The notes: generated by a model not told the origin, from the sequence alone. Counted from the first letter of the stretch, positions 1 through 6,091 are shown. The stretch is DNA of 11,383 nt from an uncultured Actinomycetes bacterium (GCA_903858075.1 CAIOHI010000026.1:1-11383); one strand, 5' to 3'. Numbers and translations: made by a program.

Positions 1-573
1 AGCTGTGTCACGAAGTCCGTTGTTTGCTCCATCGGATGAATGCTTGTGATGACGCAACGTACCTTCAAACTTTGCGCCAATGCGTTCGATGTTTGCTCGT
101 GATTTCGTATTACGGACATCGGTGCGCAAGACAACACGTTGCACTCCCCATGTTTCAAATGCATAAGTCAACATCATCAATTTTGCCTCGGTATTTACTT
201 GAGTGCGTTGCGCATCATGCGACAACCAAGTTGAACCGATCTCTACTGCATCGGGGAAATCGCGTGTGCTCGGGTGCCCAGTTGCATCGGGCCAATACTC
301 AAGATTCAAAAATCGTGTTGACCCCACCACCGTGTCGGGGGAATCAATGCGCACAGTTACAAACGGGTGCGCAGCTCCGGCTTCAAACTCTGCAACAGCT
401 GCGCTGATGTATCGAGTCACGTCGGCTGTGGTTGGTTCAGGCACCCACGTGTATTGAAAACTCTCTCGAGAACCAGCGGCGGCCGACAACAAAGGGCGTA
501 CGTGGGCATTGGTGAGCGGCAAGAGACGTACAAAACGACCCTCAAGTGTGATGGGGGTCAGGGGTGCGGACAT
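1..573 (-). CDS. GNAT family N-acetyltransferase (RimJ/RimL-like), C-terminus cut by window edge
   Basis: An open reading frame on the minus strand starts at ATG 573 and runs off the left edge after 191 codons, so the last part of the protein and its stop are missing. It begins MSAPLTPITLEGRFVRLLPL, the usual first strand of RimJ/RimL-type acetyltransferases. Further in it has VVGSTRFLNLEYW (about residues 82-94), EIGSTWL (111-117), the acetyl-CoA-binding stretch around AQRTQVNTEAKLMML (121-135), and RNTKSRANIERIGAKFEGTLR (154-174), the C-terminal helix and strand of the family. These proteins transfer acetyl from acetyl-CoA to an amine, often a protein N-terminus or a small molecule; the substrate cannot be read from sequence. 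Relatives are about 200 residues, so little is missing. A -10-like TAGGCT lies 6 nt before the ATG. It follows ade on the same strand, 96 bp downstream. Confidence 0.88.
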   Translation of the reverse strand, partial: MSAPLTPITLEGRFVRLLPLTNAHVRPLLSAAAGSRESFQYTWVPEPTTADVTRYISAAVAEFEAGAAHPFVTVRIDSPDTVVGSTRFLNLEYWPDATGHPSTRDFPDAVEIGSTWLSHDAQRTQVNTEAKLMMLTYAFETWGVQRVVLRTDVRNTKSRANIERIGAKFEGTLRHHKHSSDGANNGLRDTA

Positions 574-579
574 CCCTTG

Positions 580-585
580 AGCCTA
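580..585 (-). promoter_or_regulatory. -10-like TAGGCT 6 nt before the GNAT start (putative leaderless promoter)
   Basis: Read on the minus strand, TAGGCT is followed by CAAGGG and then ATG at 573. It fits the actinobacterial TANNNT -10 element, with transcription expected to begin at or next to the A of the start codon. No convincing -35 box was seen. CAAGGG could also be read as a Shine-Dalgarno site, but it touches the ATG, too close to work well. Confidence 0.5.
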
Positions 586-614
586 CGGAGCGAATGCTCA
601 ACACTTCTTTTTAT

Positions 615-661
615 TTCTCGGCGCAGAATGTTGCGAAATGCGATACATACGGCGCCGAGAA
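615..661. repeat. 10-bp perfect inverted repeat between ade and the GNAT gene
   Basis: TTCTCGGCGC (615-624) and GCGCCGAGAA (652-661) are exact reverse complements separated by 27 nt. The repeat sits just past the ade stop and upstream of the GNAT promoter. On the minus strand it is followed by A-rich sequence rather than a T-tract, so it does not look like a standard intrinsic terminator. It could be a processing hairpin, a factor-independent end of the ade transcript, or a two-site operator for the GNAT gene. The 7-mer AACACTT also occurs twice nearby, at 600-606 and 660-666. Confidence 0.6.
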
Positions 662-669
662 CACTTGGG

Positions 670-2388
670 TTAGAGGGAGACGGGGACAATGGCGAACTCA
701 TTCACGTCGATGAGCCCGAGGTCGGTAATGCGCAGGTCGGGAATGACCGACAGCCCAAGGAACGACAACGCCATAAATGGCGCATCGAGCGTGATGCCGA
801 GTTCACGAGCAGCTTCCACTACACGATCAATTTCTGCAGCTACTTCAAGAAGTGGCTTTGGGCTCATGAGCCCAGCAATTGGCAACGCAACTTCGGCAAC
901 AACCTTGCCGTCGACCACTACCACTTGCCCACCCCCCATTTCGGCGACACGAGCAATAGCCACTGACATATCGGCCGGCCCACTTGCATCGCGCGCGCCC
1001 ACCACCATGATGTTGTGTGCATCGTGTGCAACGGTAGACGCAATGGCTCCACGCTGAATTCCGTAACCCGACACATAGGCAAGACCAATGCGGCCCGTTG
1101 CCTTGTGGCGTTCTACTACAGCAATACGTGCAATGTCATTAGCCTCATCGGACACATCCAAAATGAGCGACTTTGTACGCACTGTTTTTGAGGTCACACC
1201 AATGACACGAGCTTTGCCGTTTGTTGGTTCATCAATAGTGAGTTCTGCTGCACTGGGCACATGATGCAAGCGCACACGGTTATACAAACTTTGTGGTGCC
1301 TCAAGTACAGGTACTACACCCGGTTCTATAACGCCATTACGTGCAACAACTTTTCCACGTTGCAGTACGAGTGAAGGCTTGAAACCTTGCAGCGTGTCGA
1401 ACACGGCAACGTCGGCCTGATAACCCGGCCCCAGTTGACCAAGGTGAAAAAAGTTGTGATACATCGCTGGAAGAAATGACGCAACAATAAGTGCGTCAAT
1501 TTCATTGAGCCCACCTTCCACAGCTAACCGCAAGCAGTGATTGATGTGGCCTTCATCGCGCAATAAGTCGGGTTCGCGGTCGTCGCTGCAAAACGCAGTG
1601 CACATGGGGCCGTGTGAAAGAACCGTAGGCAAGAGTTCTAAAAGGTCTTGACACACCGAGCCTTGACGCAGAAAAACCCACATTCCTTTTTGGCGCTTTT
1701 CATGCGCTTCATCAAGTGCGAAACATTCGTGGTCGCTTTCAATACCTGCTGCCAAATATGCATCGAGAGCTCGGCCTCGTAAACCCGGCGCATGACCATC
1801 GACCTTGCGCCAACCAGCCGAAGCAATGATGTCGCGGAACATTGGGTCGCCATTAATGACGGCCGGATAGTTCATTACTTCTGCAACACCAATTGCACCC
1901 AGCTCATCAATAATTGTTTTTACATCGGCGGCGGAAAACGCAGCGCCCGCACTTTCAAAAGGAGACGCTGGCACACACGACGAAGCAGCCACCCCAAACG
2001 TGAATGGCATTTTTTCTGCAGCGTCTACAAGTGCACGTATTCCCTCTAGGCCTGCCACGTTGGCAATTTCGTGCGGGTCGGCAGCAACCGCGGTTGTTCC
2101 ATTTGGCAGCACCGCTTTGACATATTCATCGACCCAAAGTTTCGACGACTCCAAATGCATATGCGCATCAACAAAACCGGCCACTAAAGATGCGCCATCT
2201 ACATTGATGATTTCATGCGCATCGCGCTCGCCCCAACCCACAACTACTCCATCGGCAATGGCGAGGTCGGTGGTGACCCATTCACGTGTCGTTGGCGAGA
2301 GTACTCGCCCACCTTTCAGCAAAATATCGGCGGGAACATCGCCTCTAGCGGCTGCTAAGGCATGAAGTGAAACGGGTGGGCGTGCCAT
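670..2388 (-). CDS. ade: Adenine deaminase (adenine aminohydrolase)
   Basis: The 572-aa product is a full-length adenine deaminase of the amidohydrolase superfamily, converting adenine to hypoxanthine and ammonia in the cytoplasm for purine salvage. Visible family signatures are GFVDAHMHLESS with the HxH metal ligands (H76, H78), TAVAADPHEIANVAG (about 99-113), EVMNYPAVI with E170, DGHAPGLRG with H199, SDHE with H220, and FCSDDREPDLL with D269/D270. The Ade-specific C-terminal domain is present: HDAHNI (455-460), GLMSPKPL, and the late stretch FLGLSVIPDLRITDLGLIDV. Length agrees with bacterial Ade (about 550-600 aa). The start is ATG 2388, which has no Shine-Dalgarno site but has TATCGT 6 nt upstream. 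The gene is divergent from the Nudix hydrolase and precedes the GNAT gene on the same strand. No missing catalytic residue was noticed. Confidence 0.95.
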   Translation of the reverse strand: MARPPVSLHALAAARGDVPADILLKGGRVLSPTTREWVTTDLAIADGVVVGWGERDAHEIINVDGASLVAGFVDAHMHLESSKLWVDEYVKAVLPNGTTAVAADPHEIANVAGLEGIRALVDAAEKMPFTFGVAASSCVPASPFESAGAAFSAADVKTIIDELGAIGVAEVMNYPAVINGDPMFRDIIASAGWRKVDGHAPGLRGRALDAYLAAGIESDHECFALDEAHEKRQKGMWVFLRQGSVCQDLLELLPTVLSHGPMCTAFCSDDREPDLLRDEGHINHCLRLAVEGGLNEIDALIVASFLPAMYHNFFHLGQLGPGYQADVAVFDTLQGFKPSLVLQRGKVVARNGVIEPGVVPVLEAPQSLYNRVRLHHVPSAAELTIDEPTNGKARVIGVTSKTVRTKSLILDVSDEANDIARIAVVERHKATGRIGLAYVSGYGIQRGAIASTVAHDAHNIMVVGARDASGPADMSVAIARVAEMGGGQVVVVDGKVVAEVALPIAGLMSPKPLLEVAAEIDRVVEAARELGITLDAPFMALSFLGLSVIPDLRITDLGLIDVNEFAIVPVSL

Positions 2389-2394
2389 ATGGAA

Positions 2395-2400
2395 ACGATA
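2395..2400 (-). promoter_or_regulatory. -10-like TATCGT 6 nt before the ade start
   Basis: Read on the minus strand, TATCGT, then TTCCAT, then ATG 2388. It matches TANNNT at leaderless spacing. The gap to the divergent Nudix start is only 43 bp, so the upstream elements of the two promoters would have to overlap. Confidence 0.42.
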
Positions 2401-2418
2401 GTGGGCATTGCGATCACA

Positions 2419-2424
2419 TAGGGT
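2419..2424 (+). promoter_or_regulatory. -10-like TAGGGT 7 nt before the Nudix start
   Basis: TAGGGT, then GAGACGT, then ATG 2432. The same bases (AGGGTGAG) could act as a Shine-Dalgarno site about 4 nt before the ATG, so leaderless and leadered readings both remain possible. Either supports ATG 2432 over the upstream in-frame TTG 2408 and GTG 2423. Confidence 0.42.
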
Positions 2425-2431
2425 GAGACGT

Positions 2432-2905
2432 ATGGGATTACGTGATGGAGATGGTTGGGTGCGTTGTGATTGTGGCGGCCACCATTGGGGTTTGTACGGT
2501 GCTGCTGGGTTGCTCTTGGTGCGCCGCGATACACCCGAACCTCACGTGCTCTTGCAGTTACGCGCTAACTGGACCCATGGTGGCGGCACCTGGGCATTGC
2601 CCGGCGGTGCACTCGACTCGCATGAAGACTCTATTGCTGCGGCAAAACGCGAAGCATTTGAAGAAGTGGGCGTTCATGAACATCACCTCACCGTGGTGCA
2701 TACCTATTCCGACGACCACGGCCCATGGCGTTACGACACGGTGATTGCGCATTGTCATGGTGATGCCAATGCCAGCATCGCAAATGCCGAGTCAGCCGAC
2801 TTGCATTGGGTGCATATTGATTCAGTGCACACCTATGAACTGCATCCCGGTTTCGCATCGGCGTGGCCCGACTTGCACCCACTTGTTGTGGCTTCGCTCG
2901 AGTGA
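2432..2905 (+). CDS. Nudix hydrolase
   Basis: The 157-aa product carries a complete Nudix box, GGALDSHEDSIAAAKREAFEEVGV (58-81): G59, E65, R73-E74, E77-E78 and G80 fit Gx5Ex7REUxEExGU, the Mg-binding catalytic loop that hydrolyses nucleoside diphosphates linked to another moiety. Before it is the actinobacterial-type N-terminus DGDGWVRCDCGGHHWGLYGA, with a C12-x-C14 pair and H17/H18 that might bind metal, although no second cysteine pair is present. Substrate is undetermined; oxidised nucleotides or NDP-sugars are common in the superfamily. ATG 2432 was chosen because family members start near MGLRDGDGW and because AGGGTGAG/TAGGGT lies just upstream. The stop overlaps the GTG of the following exporter (GTGA). 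It is divergent from ade. Confidence 0.9.
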   Translation: MGLRDGDGWVRCDCGGHHWGLYGAAGLLLVRRDTPEPHVLLQLRANWTHGGGTWALPGGALDSHEDSIAAAKREAFEEVGVHEHHLTVVHTYSDDHGPWRYDTVIAHCHGDANASIANAESADLHWVHIDSVHTYELHPGFASAWPDLHPLVVASLE

Positions 2906-3786
2906 GCACTTCTACAACTCATAGCGACTATCGCATGGGTCGTAATGATTGGTTGCTACTACTCATACCTGGCCTCATTTGGGGTTCAAGTTTCTTTTTC
3001 ATTGCCGAAGGTCTCGATGCATTTCAACCTGCGCTCATTACGCCCCTGCGCGTGTTTTTTGGTTTTCTTGCACTTATCGCAATTCCACAGTCACGCAAAC
3101 ACATTCCGAGAGAAGACCTCCCCTCCATTGCGCTACTCGGCGTTTTCTGGATTGCAATACCACTGAGTCTTTTCCCTTTTGCCGAACAACATGTATCGAG
3201 CAGTGTTACAGGCATGCTCAATGGCGCTACGCCTCTATTTGTTGCAACGGTTGCTTCGCTCATGCACAAACGCTTTCCGCATCGCAATCAAATACTCGGA
3301 CTACTTGTTGGATTCTGCGGCGTCTTGCTCATTGCAATTCCCACGGCCAACAAAACTTCGTCAAGTGCATTTGGTGTTGTACTCATTATGTGCGCCTTGT
3401 GTTGCTACGGCATCGCGCTGAACCTTGCGGTGCCGCTACAACAAAAGCACGGTGCGCTTCCCGTTATTGTTCGCGCCCAAGTAGTGGCCTTCGTTCTCAC
3501 TGCCCCCTTTGGCATTGCTGCAATACCCAGCAGTTCCTTCGCCTGGCATTCGCTTTTCGCCATGGTGGGGCTAGGCGTTGGCGGCACCGGCATTGCCTAT
3601 GCACTCACCACTACCCTGGCGGGTCGAGTGGGCAGTACTCGCACCTCGGTGACCACCTACATCATGCCGGTGGTGGCTTTATTCCTCGGAGCAGTCATTC
3701 GTAATGAAGTAGTAGCTGGGCTCTCGCTATTGGGTTGTGGCGTTGCGCTTGCTGGGGCATTTCTCACCAATCGCCCGCGCAAATAG
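2902..3786 (+). CDS. EamA/DMT family transporter, 10 predicted membrane segments
   Basis: The product (294 aa from GTG 2902) is a drug/metabolite transporter superfamily protein with two tandem EamA repeats. About ten hydrophobic segments are readable, starting with WLLLLIPGLIWGSSFFFIAEGL, whose PGLIWGSSF is the characteristic first-helix motif. Later ones include SSVTGMLNGATPLFVATVAS (TM4), QILGLLVGFCGVLLIAI (TM5), GLGVGGTGIAYALTTTLA (TM8) and TSVTTYIMPVVALFLGA (TM9), the last two being typical of the second repeat. It should sit in the cytoplasmic membrane and export a small metabolite or amino acid that cannot be named. GTG 2902 overlaps the Nudix stop by four bases, suggesting translational coupling; ATG 2935, right before the first helix, is the alternative (283 aa). 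Neither start has the TANNNT hexamer seen at first genes. Confidence 0.88.
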   Translation: MSTSTTHSDYRMGRNDWLLLLIPGLIWGSSFFFIAEGLDAFQPALITPLRVFFGFLALIAIPQSRKHIPREDLPSIALLGVFWIAIPLSLFPFAEQHVSSSVTGMLNGATPLFVATVASLMHKRFPHRNQILGLLVGFCGVLLIAIPTANKTSSSAFGVVLIMCALCCYGIALNLAVPLQQKHGALPVIVRAQVVAFVLTAPFGIAAIPSSSFAWHSLFAMVGLGVGGTGIAYALTTTLAGRVGSTRTSVTTYIMPVVALFLGAVIRNEVVAGLSLLGCGVALAGAFLTNRPRK

Positions 3787-3807
3787 CCCACTCGGCCTCT
3801 ATTTCAC

Positions 3808-3813
3808 TAAGGT
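3808..3813 (+). promoter_or_regulatory. -10-like TAAGGT 6 nt before the 164-aa gene
   Basis: TAAGGT, then CGTGCC, then ATG 3820. It fits TANNNT at leaderless spacing. It lies in a 33-bp gap after the exporter gene, so this gene may have its own promoter rather than depend on read-through. No Shine-Dalgarno site is visible between exporter stop and ATG. Confidence 0.45.
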
Positions 3814-3819
3814 CGTGCC

Positions 3820-4314
3820 ATGAGCGAACTTGTCATTCCGCGCTTCGGCGAACTCTTGTCTCCATACATCTCACAGGTACCACCAGAAATTACCCCGCGT
3901 TTTCTTGCGCTACTTGAGCGAGGTGCAGCATCGCGATATCGCGGTTGGGCAGAAATGCTTCCTGAACATGCTGAAGGTCTCATGAAGTGTTCTGAAGCAG
4001 AAGATGAAATTGCGAACCGCATTGAAGGCGCGTTTCATTTAGATGAATCGTTGCGCGAGAAGTTGGAAGCGCCACTTCCCGGCGCACTCGATACGTATTA
4101 CGAAGTGTTTGCACAATTTTCCGTATGGGATCAACTTCGCATTCAGGCCAATGCCGAGCGTCAAGGTGCGGGCGCATGGCAGCGAATTGCGGCAACGCAC
4201 CCCGACCCACAAGTGATTGAAGTTTTGAATTCGTGTTCAGCTCTTGAGTTAGAAAGTGCCGACTACATGGACGCACTTATTGAAGCCCACGCACCCGATC
4301 GTGTTTCTAACTAA
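3820..4314 (+). CDS. Conserved-looking helical protein of unknown function (164 aa)
   Basis: I do not recognise this gene with confidence. The product is soluble, acidic and almost entirely amphipathic helix, with no signal peptide or membrane segment. Helices are suggested at PRFLALLERGAASRYRGWAE (26-45), HAEGLMKCSEAEDEIANRIE (50-69), DTYYEVFAQFSVWDQLRIQANAERQGAGAWQRIA (about 91-124) and QVIEVLNSCSALELESADYMDALI (131-154). Four helices with Glu/His in helices 1-2 (E33, E49/H50, E58-E61) and Glu in helices 3-4 (E113, E142/E144) resemble a ferritin-like four-helix bundle, perhaps MiaE-like, but the canonical ExxH spacing is not obvious, so this is only a suggestion. Start ATG 3820 is preceded by TAAGGT. 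The last 8 bases overlap the convergent SDR gene. Codon usage looks like that of its neighbours. Confidence 0.8.
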   Translation: MSELVIPRFGELLSPYISQVPPEITPRFLALLERGAASRYRGWAEMLPEHAEGLMKCSEAEDEIANRIEGAFHLDESLREKLEAPLPGALDTYYEVFAQFSVWDQLRIQANAERQGAGAWQRIAATHPDPQVIEVLNSCSALELESADYMDALIEAHAPDRVSN

Positions 4315-4948
4315 ATAGAGCTGGTGGAATTTCAGTTTCGCCGGCTTCAATTCCAGCGATAATACGCTCGGCAACCGATGCGGGGCTGAGGCCTTCTTTC
4401 ATTGCGGGTGCTTGACCATACAAAGGTCGTGTTGCTAATCCTGTTTCGGTGTGCGGAGGTCGCGCATCGAGAACGCTGATTTTTCTTGAACGCAATTCGC
4501 GGCGCAGCACTGCACAGCTTGCCGATAACCCTGCTTTTGCTGCGGTGTAGGCAGCCATACCCAATGTTGCAAAATCAACCACAGCCCCCGTGATGACCGT
4601 GATGTTTCCACCTTCGCGAATATGCGGAACGAGATCATTCAGCACCTGCAAAGGCGCAACGAGGTCAACGTCAATCAGTTGTGCCACCTCGGCACTATTG
4701 AGCGTTCCGTGAATACCAAAACCCACGAGCCCGCTTGCAATAATGACGCCATCAACACCATCGTGGGCAACAACGAGTTCGCATAGCTGACGCCGTGCAT
4801 CTTCATTCGTAATATCGAGCCCGAACGGGCCACTCTTAGCAATGGCAATGACCTCAGCGCCTTTTTCATTCAAGGCTGCAACGAGCGCGCTGCCGAGTCC
4901 GCCACTTGCACCAATTACAAGAAATCTTTGATTACGCAATTCCGTCAT
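4307..4948 (-). CDS. SDR family NAD(P)-dependent oxidoreductase, atypical active site
   Basis: The 213-aa product has a Rossmann fold of the short-chain dehydrogenase/reductase type: VIGASGGLGSA carries the TGxxxGxG-type nucleotide loop (G13, G17, G19), FGLDIT (42-47) marks the acidic turn after strand 3, and YTAAKAG supplies the catalytic Tyr134 and Lys138. Two usual catalytic residues seem absent: 13 residues before Tyr, where Ser is expected, there is Gly121 (with Thr120 next to it), and the helix-4 Asn position reads Asp (LIDVDL, 91-96). The NNAG motif is replaced by ASG. It may reduce or oxidise an unknown substrate with altered kinetics, or be a regulatory homologue. ATG 4948 was chosen over an upstream TTG at 4996, since the fold begins just after it. 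It is last in a minus-strand operon after DoxX, separated by a hairpin. Confidence 0.87.
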   Translation of the reverse strand: MTELRNQRFLVIGASGGLGSALVAALNEKGAEVIAIAKSGPFGLDITNEDARRQLCELVVAHDGVDGVIIASGLVGFGIHGTLNSAEVAQLIDVDLVAPLQVLNDLVPHIREGGNITVITGAVVDFATLGMAAYTAAKAGLSASCAVLRRELRSRKISVLDARPPHTETGLATRPLYGQAPAMKEGLSPASVAERIIAGIEAGETEIPPALFS

Positions 4949-4966
4949 GCGGCGAGTCTTGTTGGT

Positions 4967-5001
4967 AGTGGTTGGCGAACACGAACTGTGCGCCAACCAC
5001 T
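4967..5001. repeat. Strong hairpin (11-bp perfect arms) between doxX and the SDR gene
   Basis: AGTGGTTGGCG (4967-4977) and CGCCAACCACT (4991-5001) are perfect reverse complements. The 13-nt loop can pair further through CAC (4980-4982) and GTG (4988-4990), leaving a two-base bulge and a 5-nt loop. In the minus-strand transcript the structure begins 9 nt after the doxX stop and ends 18 nt before the SDR ATG. No U-run follows on either strand, so it is unlikely to be a classical intrinsic terminator. An intercistronic mRNA-stabilising or processing hairpin, or an attenuator setting the DoxX:SDR ratio, are the natural readings. Confidence 0.72.
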
Positions 5002-5010
5002 TCCCGACAA

Positions 5011-5436
5011 TTATTTATGAAAAAGCGCGTTGGTCATCATCGGACCAATAACGCGAGCACCTTCAGTTTGTGCAGCAAGTGCTGCAAACATCACCAATGC
5101 GCCACCGGCCATTGAGATGTTTTTAAAGAATGCAATTTGTTCCATTTGCTTTTGTTGTGGGTCTGTTTGCGTCCAAAAGTTGTGAAACATCACAGCCATA
5201 ATGACGAGCAATACAGCAAGCACTAGCGCACCAAGATCGGCGTAAACGCCCAGAATGACTGATGCTGCCGCCAGTAAGAAAAATACGCCAGACAAAATGA
5301 CTGATGCTTTTGCTGCAGGGACTTTCTTGAACTGGGCATAACCAGTCATGTGTTCAGCTTTTGTAATGTGATTAATGCCTGACGCAACGAAAATGAGTGC
5401 GAACAAGACACGTCCAATAACGAGTACTGCTTCCAT
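5011..5436 (-). CDS. DoxX family membrane protein
   Basis: The 141-aa product is a small membrane protein of the DoxX family. It opens with EAVLVIGRVLFALIFVASGINHI, the family's first helix with the conserved R and the F-x-x-SGxxHI motif, then KAEHMTGYAQFKKVPAAK. Further helices are at about 44-65 (VILSGVFFLLAAASVILGVYA), 69-88 (ALVLAVLLVIMAVMFHNFW) and 103-123, giving four segments. DoxX-type proteins sit in the cytoplasmic membrane and are often tied to quinone, sulfur or oxidative-stress metabolism, but the biochemical role of this branch is unclear. ATG 5436 was preferred over the upstream TTG 5448 because GGAGGA lies 4 nt before it. It follows the SnoaL-like gene by 48 bp and precedes the SDR gene, so the three probably form one transcript. 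Confidence 0.88.
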   Translation of the reverse strand: MEAVLVIGRVLFALIFVASGINHITKAEHMTGYAQFKKVPAAKASVILSGVFFLLAAASVILGVYADLGALVLAVLLVIMAVMFHNFWTQTDPQQKQMEQIAFFKNISMAGGALVMFAALAAQTEGARVIGPMMTNALFHK

Positions 5437-5440
5437 GGGA

Positions 5441-5446
5441 TCCTCC
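5441..5446 (-). promoter_or_regulatory. Shine-Dalgarno site GGAGGA of doxX
   Basis: Read on the minus strand, GGAGGA, then TCCC, then ATG 5436. It is the clearest ribosome binding site in the window and sets the doxX start. It also falls inside the longer TTG-initiated reading frame, which argues against that start. Its presence at an operon-internal gene contrasts with the apparent leaderless starts elsewhere. Confidence 0.8.
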
Positions 5447-5484
5447 AAATAAATGAATAACCCCGCCCAGAGGCAGATTAGTTA

Positions 5485-6006
5485 CTACTTCGGCTGATAT
5501 CCGCCATGCTTCGTGCCAACCGATGGAGGCTCATACAAATACGGAGCAGGAAGCTCCATACCCGCATCGGCCAAGCGCCAGCCCCATTGGCTGGAAACAA
5601 GCCAATGCTTGGCTTTCCAGGTTCCGTCACCAGCAGGCACGAAGGTTCCTTCGTAAATGCCGCCCTGGTTTCCCCATGCAATGGTGGTAACGAAATAAGC
5701 CGTCACTTGTGCTTCGGTGGAGTCTTCATTCACCAGCACCGACACGTTGGTGGCGTTGTGGCGGTGTCCATCGGCCTTAATAGGGCCATACACCGCACGA
5801 ATTTTCTCTTCGGTGTCGAGCAACAAGTTCTGGCCGCTGCCTGGCGGATAATTAGCGACTTCGAGCACCACGTTTTTGGTGAACACTTCGTTGATGAGCA
5901 AATCGATGTTGTTGTTGTCGATTGCATGGAAATAGCGATGAAATGCATACCGAACTGCTTCGGTTGCTTCAAGACGCGCTACACGCTTTTCTAGATCACT
6001 ACTCAT
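5485..6006 (-). CDS. SnoaL-like / NTF2-fold family protein
   Basis: The 173-aa product has the pattern of the NTF2-like SnoaL_4 family: an N-terminal helix ARLEATEAVRYAFHRYFHAID (10-30) ending in the D30 typical of the YA.a.D motif, then TKNVVLEV (43-50), EEKIRAVYG (66-74), HRHNATNVSV with H81/H83 (81-90), the strand TEAQVTAYFVTTIA, and EGTFVPAGDGTWKAKHW near the end. Such cone-shaped alpha+beta proteins act as dehydratases, isomerases or hydroxylase-like enzymes on small hydrophobic substrates, or simply bind them. The His and Asp suggest a catalytic pocket, but the substrate is unknown. ATG 6006 was chosen over an upstream in-frame start at 6036 because a run of six G lies 3 nt before it and the family begins near here. 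It is the first gene of the minus-strand operon, divergent from the alkylsulfatase. Confidence 0.84.
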   Translation of the reverse strand: MSSDLEKRVARLEATEAVRYAFHRYFHAIDNNNIDLLINEVFTKNVVLEVANYPPGSGQNLLLDTEEKIRAVYGPIKADGHRHNATNVSVLVNEDSTEAQVTAYFVTTIAWGNQGGIYEGTFVPAGDGTWKAKHWLVSSQWGWRLADAGMELPAPYLYEPPSVGTKHGGYQPK

Positions 6007-6025
6007 TGGCCCCCCAGTATTGGTG

Positions 6026-6040
6026 AATATGACCATATTA
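6026..6040 (-). promoter_or_regulatory. Candidate promoter/operator of the SnoaL-DoxX-SDR operon
   Basis: AATATG (6026-6031) and CATATT (6034-6039) form an almost perfect AT-rich palindrome with a two-base centre. On the minus strand it coincides with TAATAT (6040-6035), a plausible -10 box that would start transcription about 20 nt before ATG 6006, leaving a short leader containing GGGGGG. A regulator binding here could control the operon and perhaps also the divergent alkylsulfatase, whose -10 box is 40 bp away. No regulator gene is adjacent. Confidence 0.4.
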
Positions 6041-6079
6041 AGCCAAATACATACCTCAAGGTGAGTTGGAAATGCACAG

Positions 6080-6085
6080 TAGAAT
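6080..6085 (+). promoter_or_regulatory. -10-like TAGAAT 6 nt before the alkylsulfatase start
   Basis: TAGAAT, then TGCCTA, then GTG 6092. It differs from consensus TATAAT at one position and fits leaderless spacing. An in-frame TAG at 6080-6082, inside this hexamer, excludes any earlier start in this frame, and there is no Shine-Dalgarno site before the GTG, so leaderless initiation is well supported here. Confidence 0.58.
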
Positions 6086-6091
6086 TGCCTA

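Noticed and set aside
615..661. Intrinsic terminator reading of the inverted repeat
   Set aside because: The loop is 27 nt and no T-tract follows on either strand, so only a generic inverted repeat is claimed.
367..966. Long plus-strand frame of about 199 codons opposite the GNAT and ade genes
   Set aside because: Its product resembles no family, is rich in Cys/His/Arg, and shadows two clear minus-strand genes.
2408..2431. Earlier in-frame TTG 2408 / GTG 2423 starts for the Nudix gene
   Set aside because: They add RSHRVRR, which is not a family N-terminus, and would place the start inside the promoter/Shine-Dalgarno sequence serving ATG 2432.
2949..3704. Alternative 251-codon plus-strand frame inside the exporter gene
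   Set aside because: Cys/His/Arg-rich translation typical of an off-frame reading; the exporter frame gives ten membrane helices and family motifs.
3932..3943. 12-bp palindrome CGCGATATCGCG
   Set aside because: It lies inside the 164-aa coding sequence in well-behaved codons, with no promoter nearby; probably chance.
4949..4996. TTG 4996 start of the SDR gene
   Set aside because: The extra 16 residues are encoded by the hairpin region and have no counterpart in SDR proteins; the Rossmann fold begins right after ATG 4948.
5437..5448. TTG 5448 start of doxX
   Set aside because: Its codons are the GGAGGA Shine-Dalgarno site itself, which serves ATG 5436.
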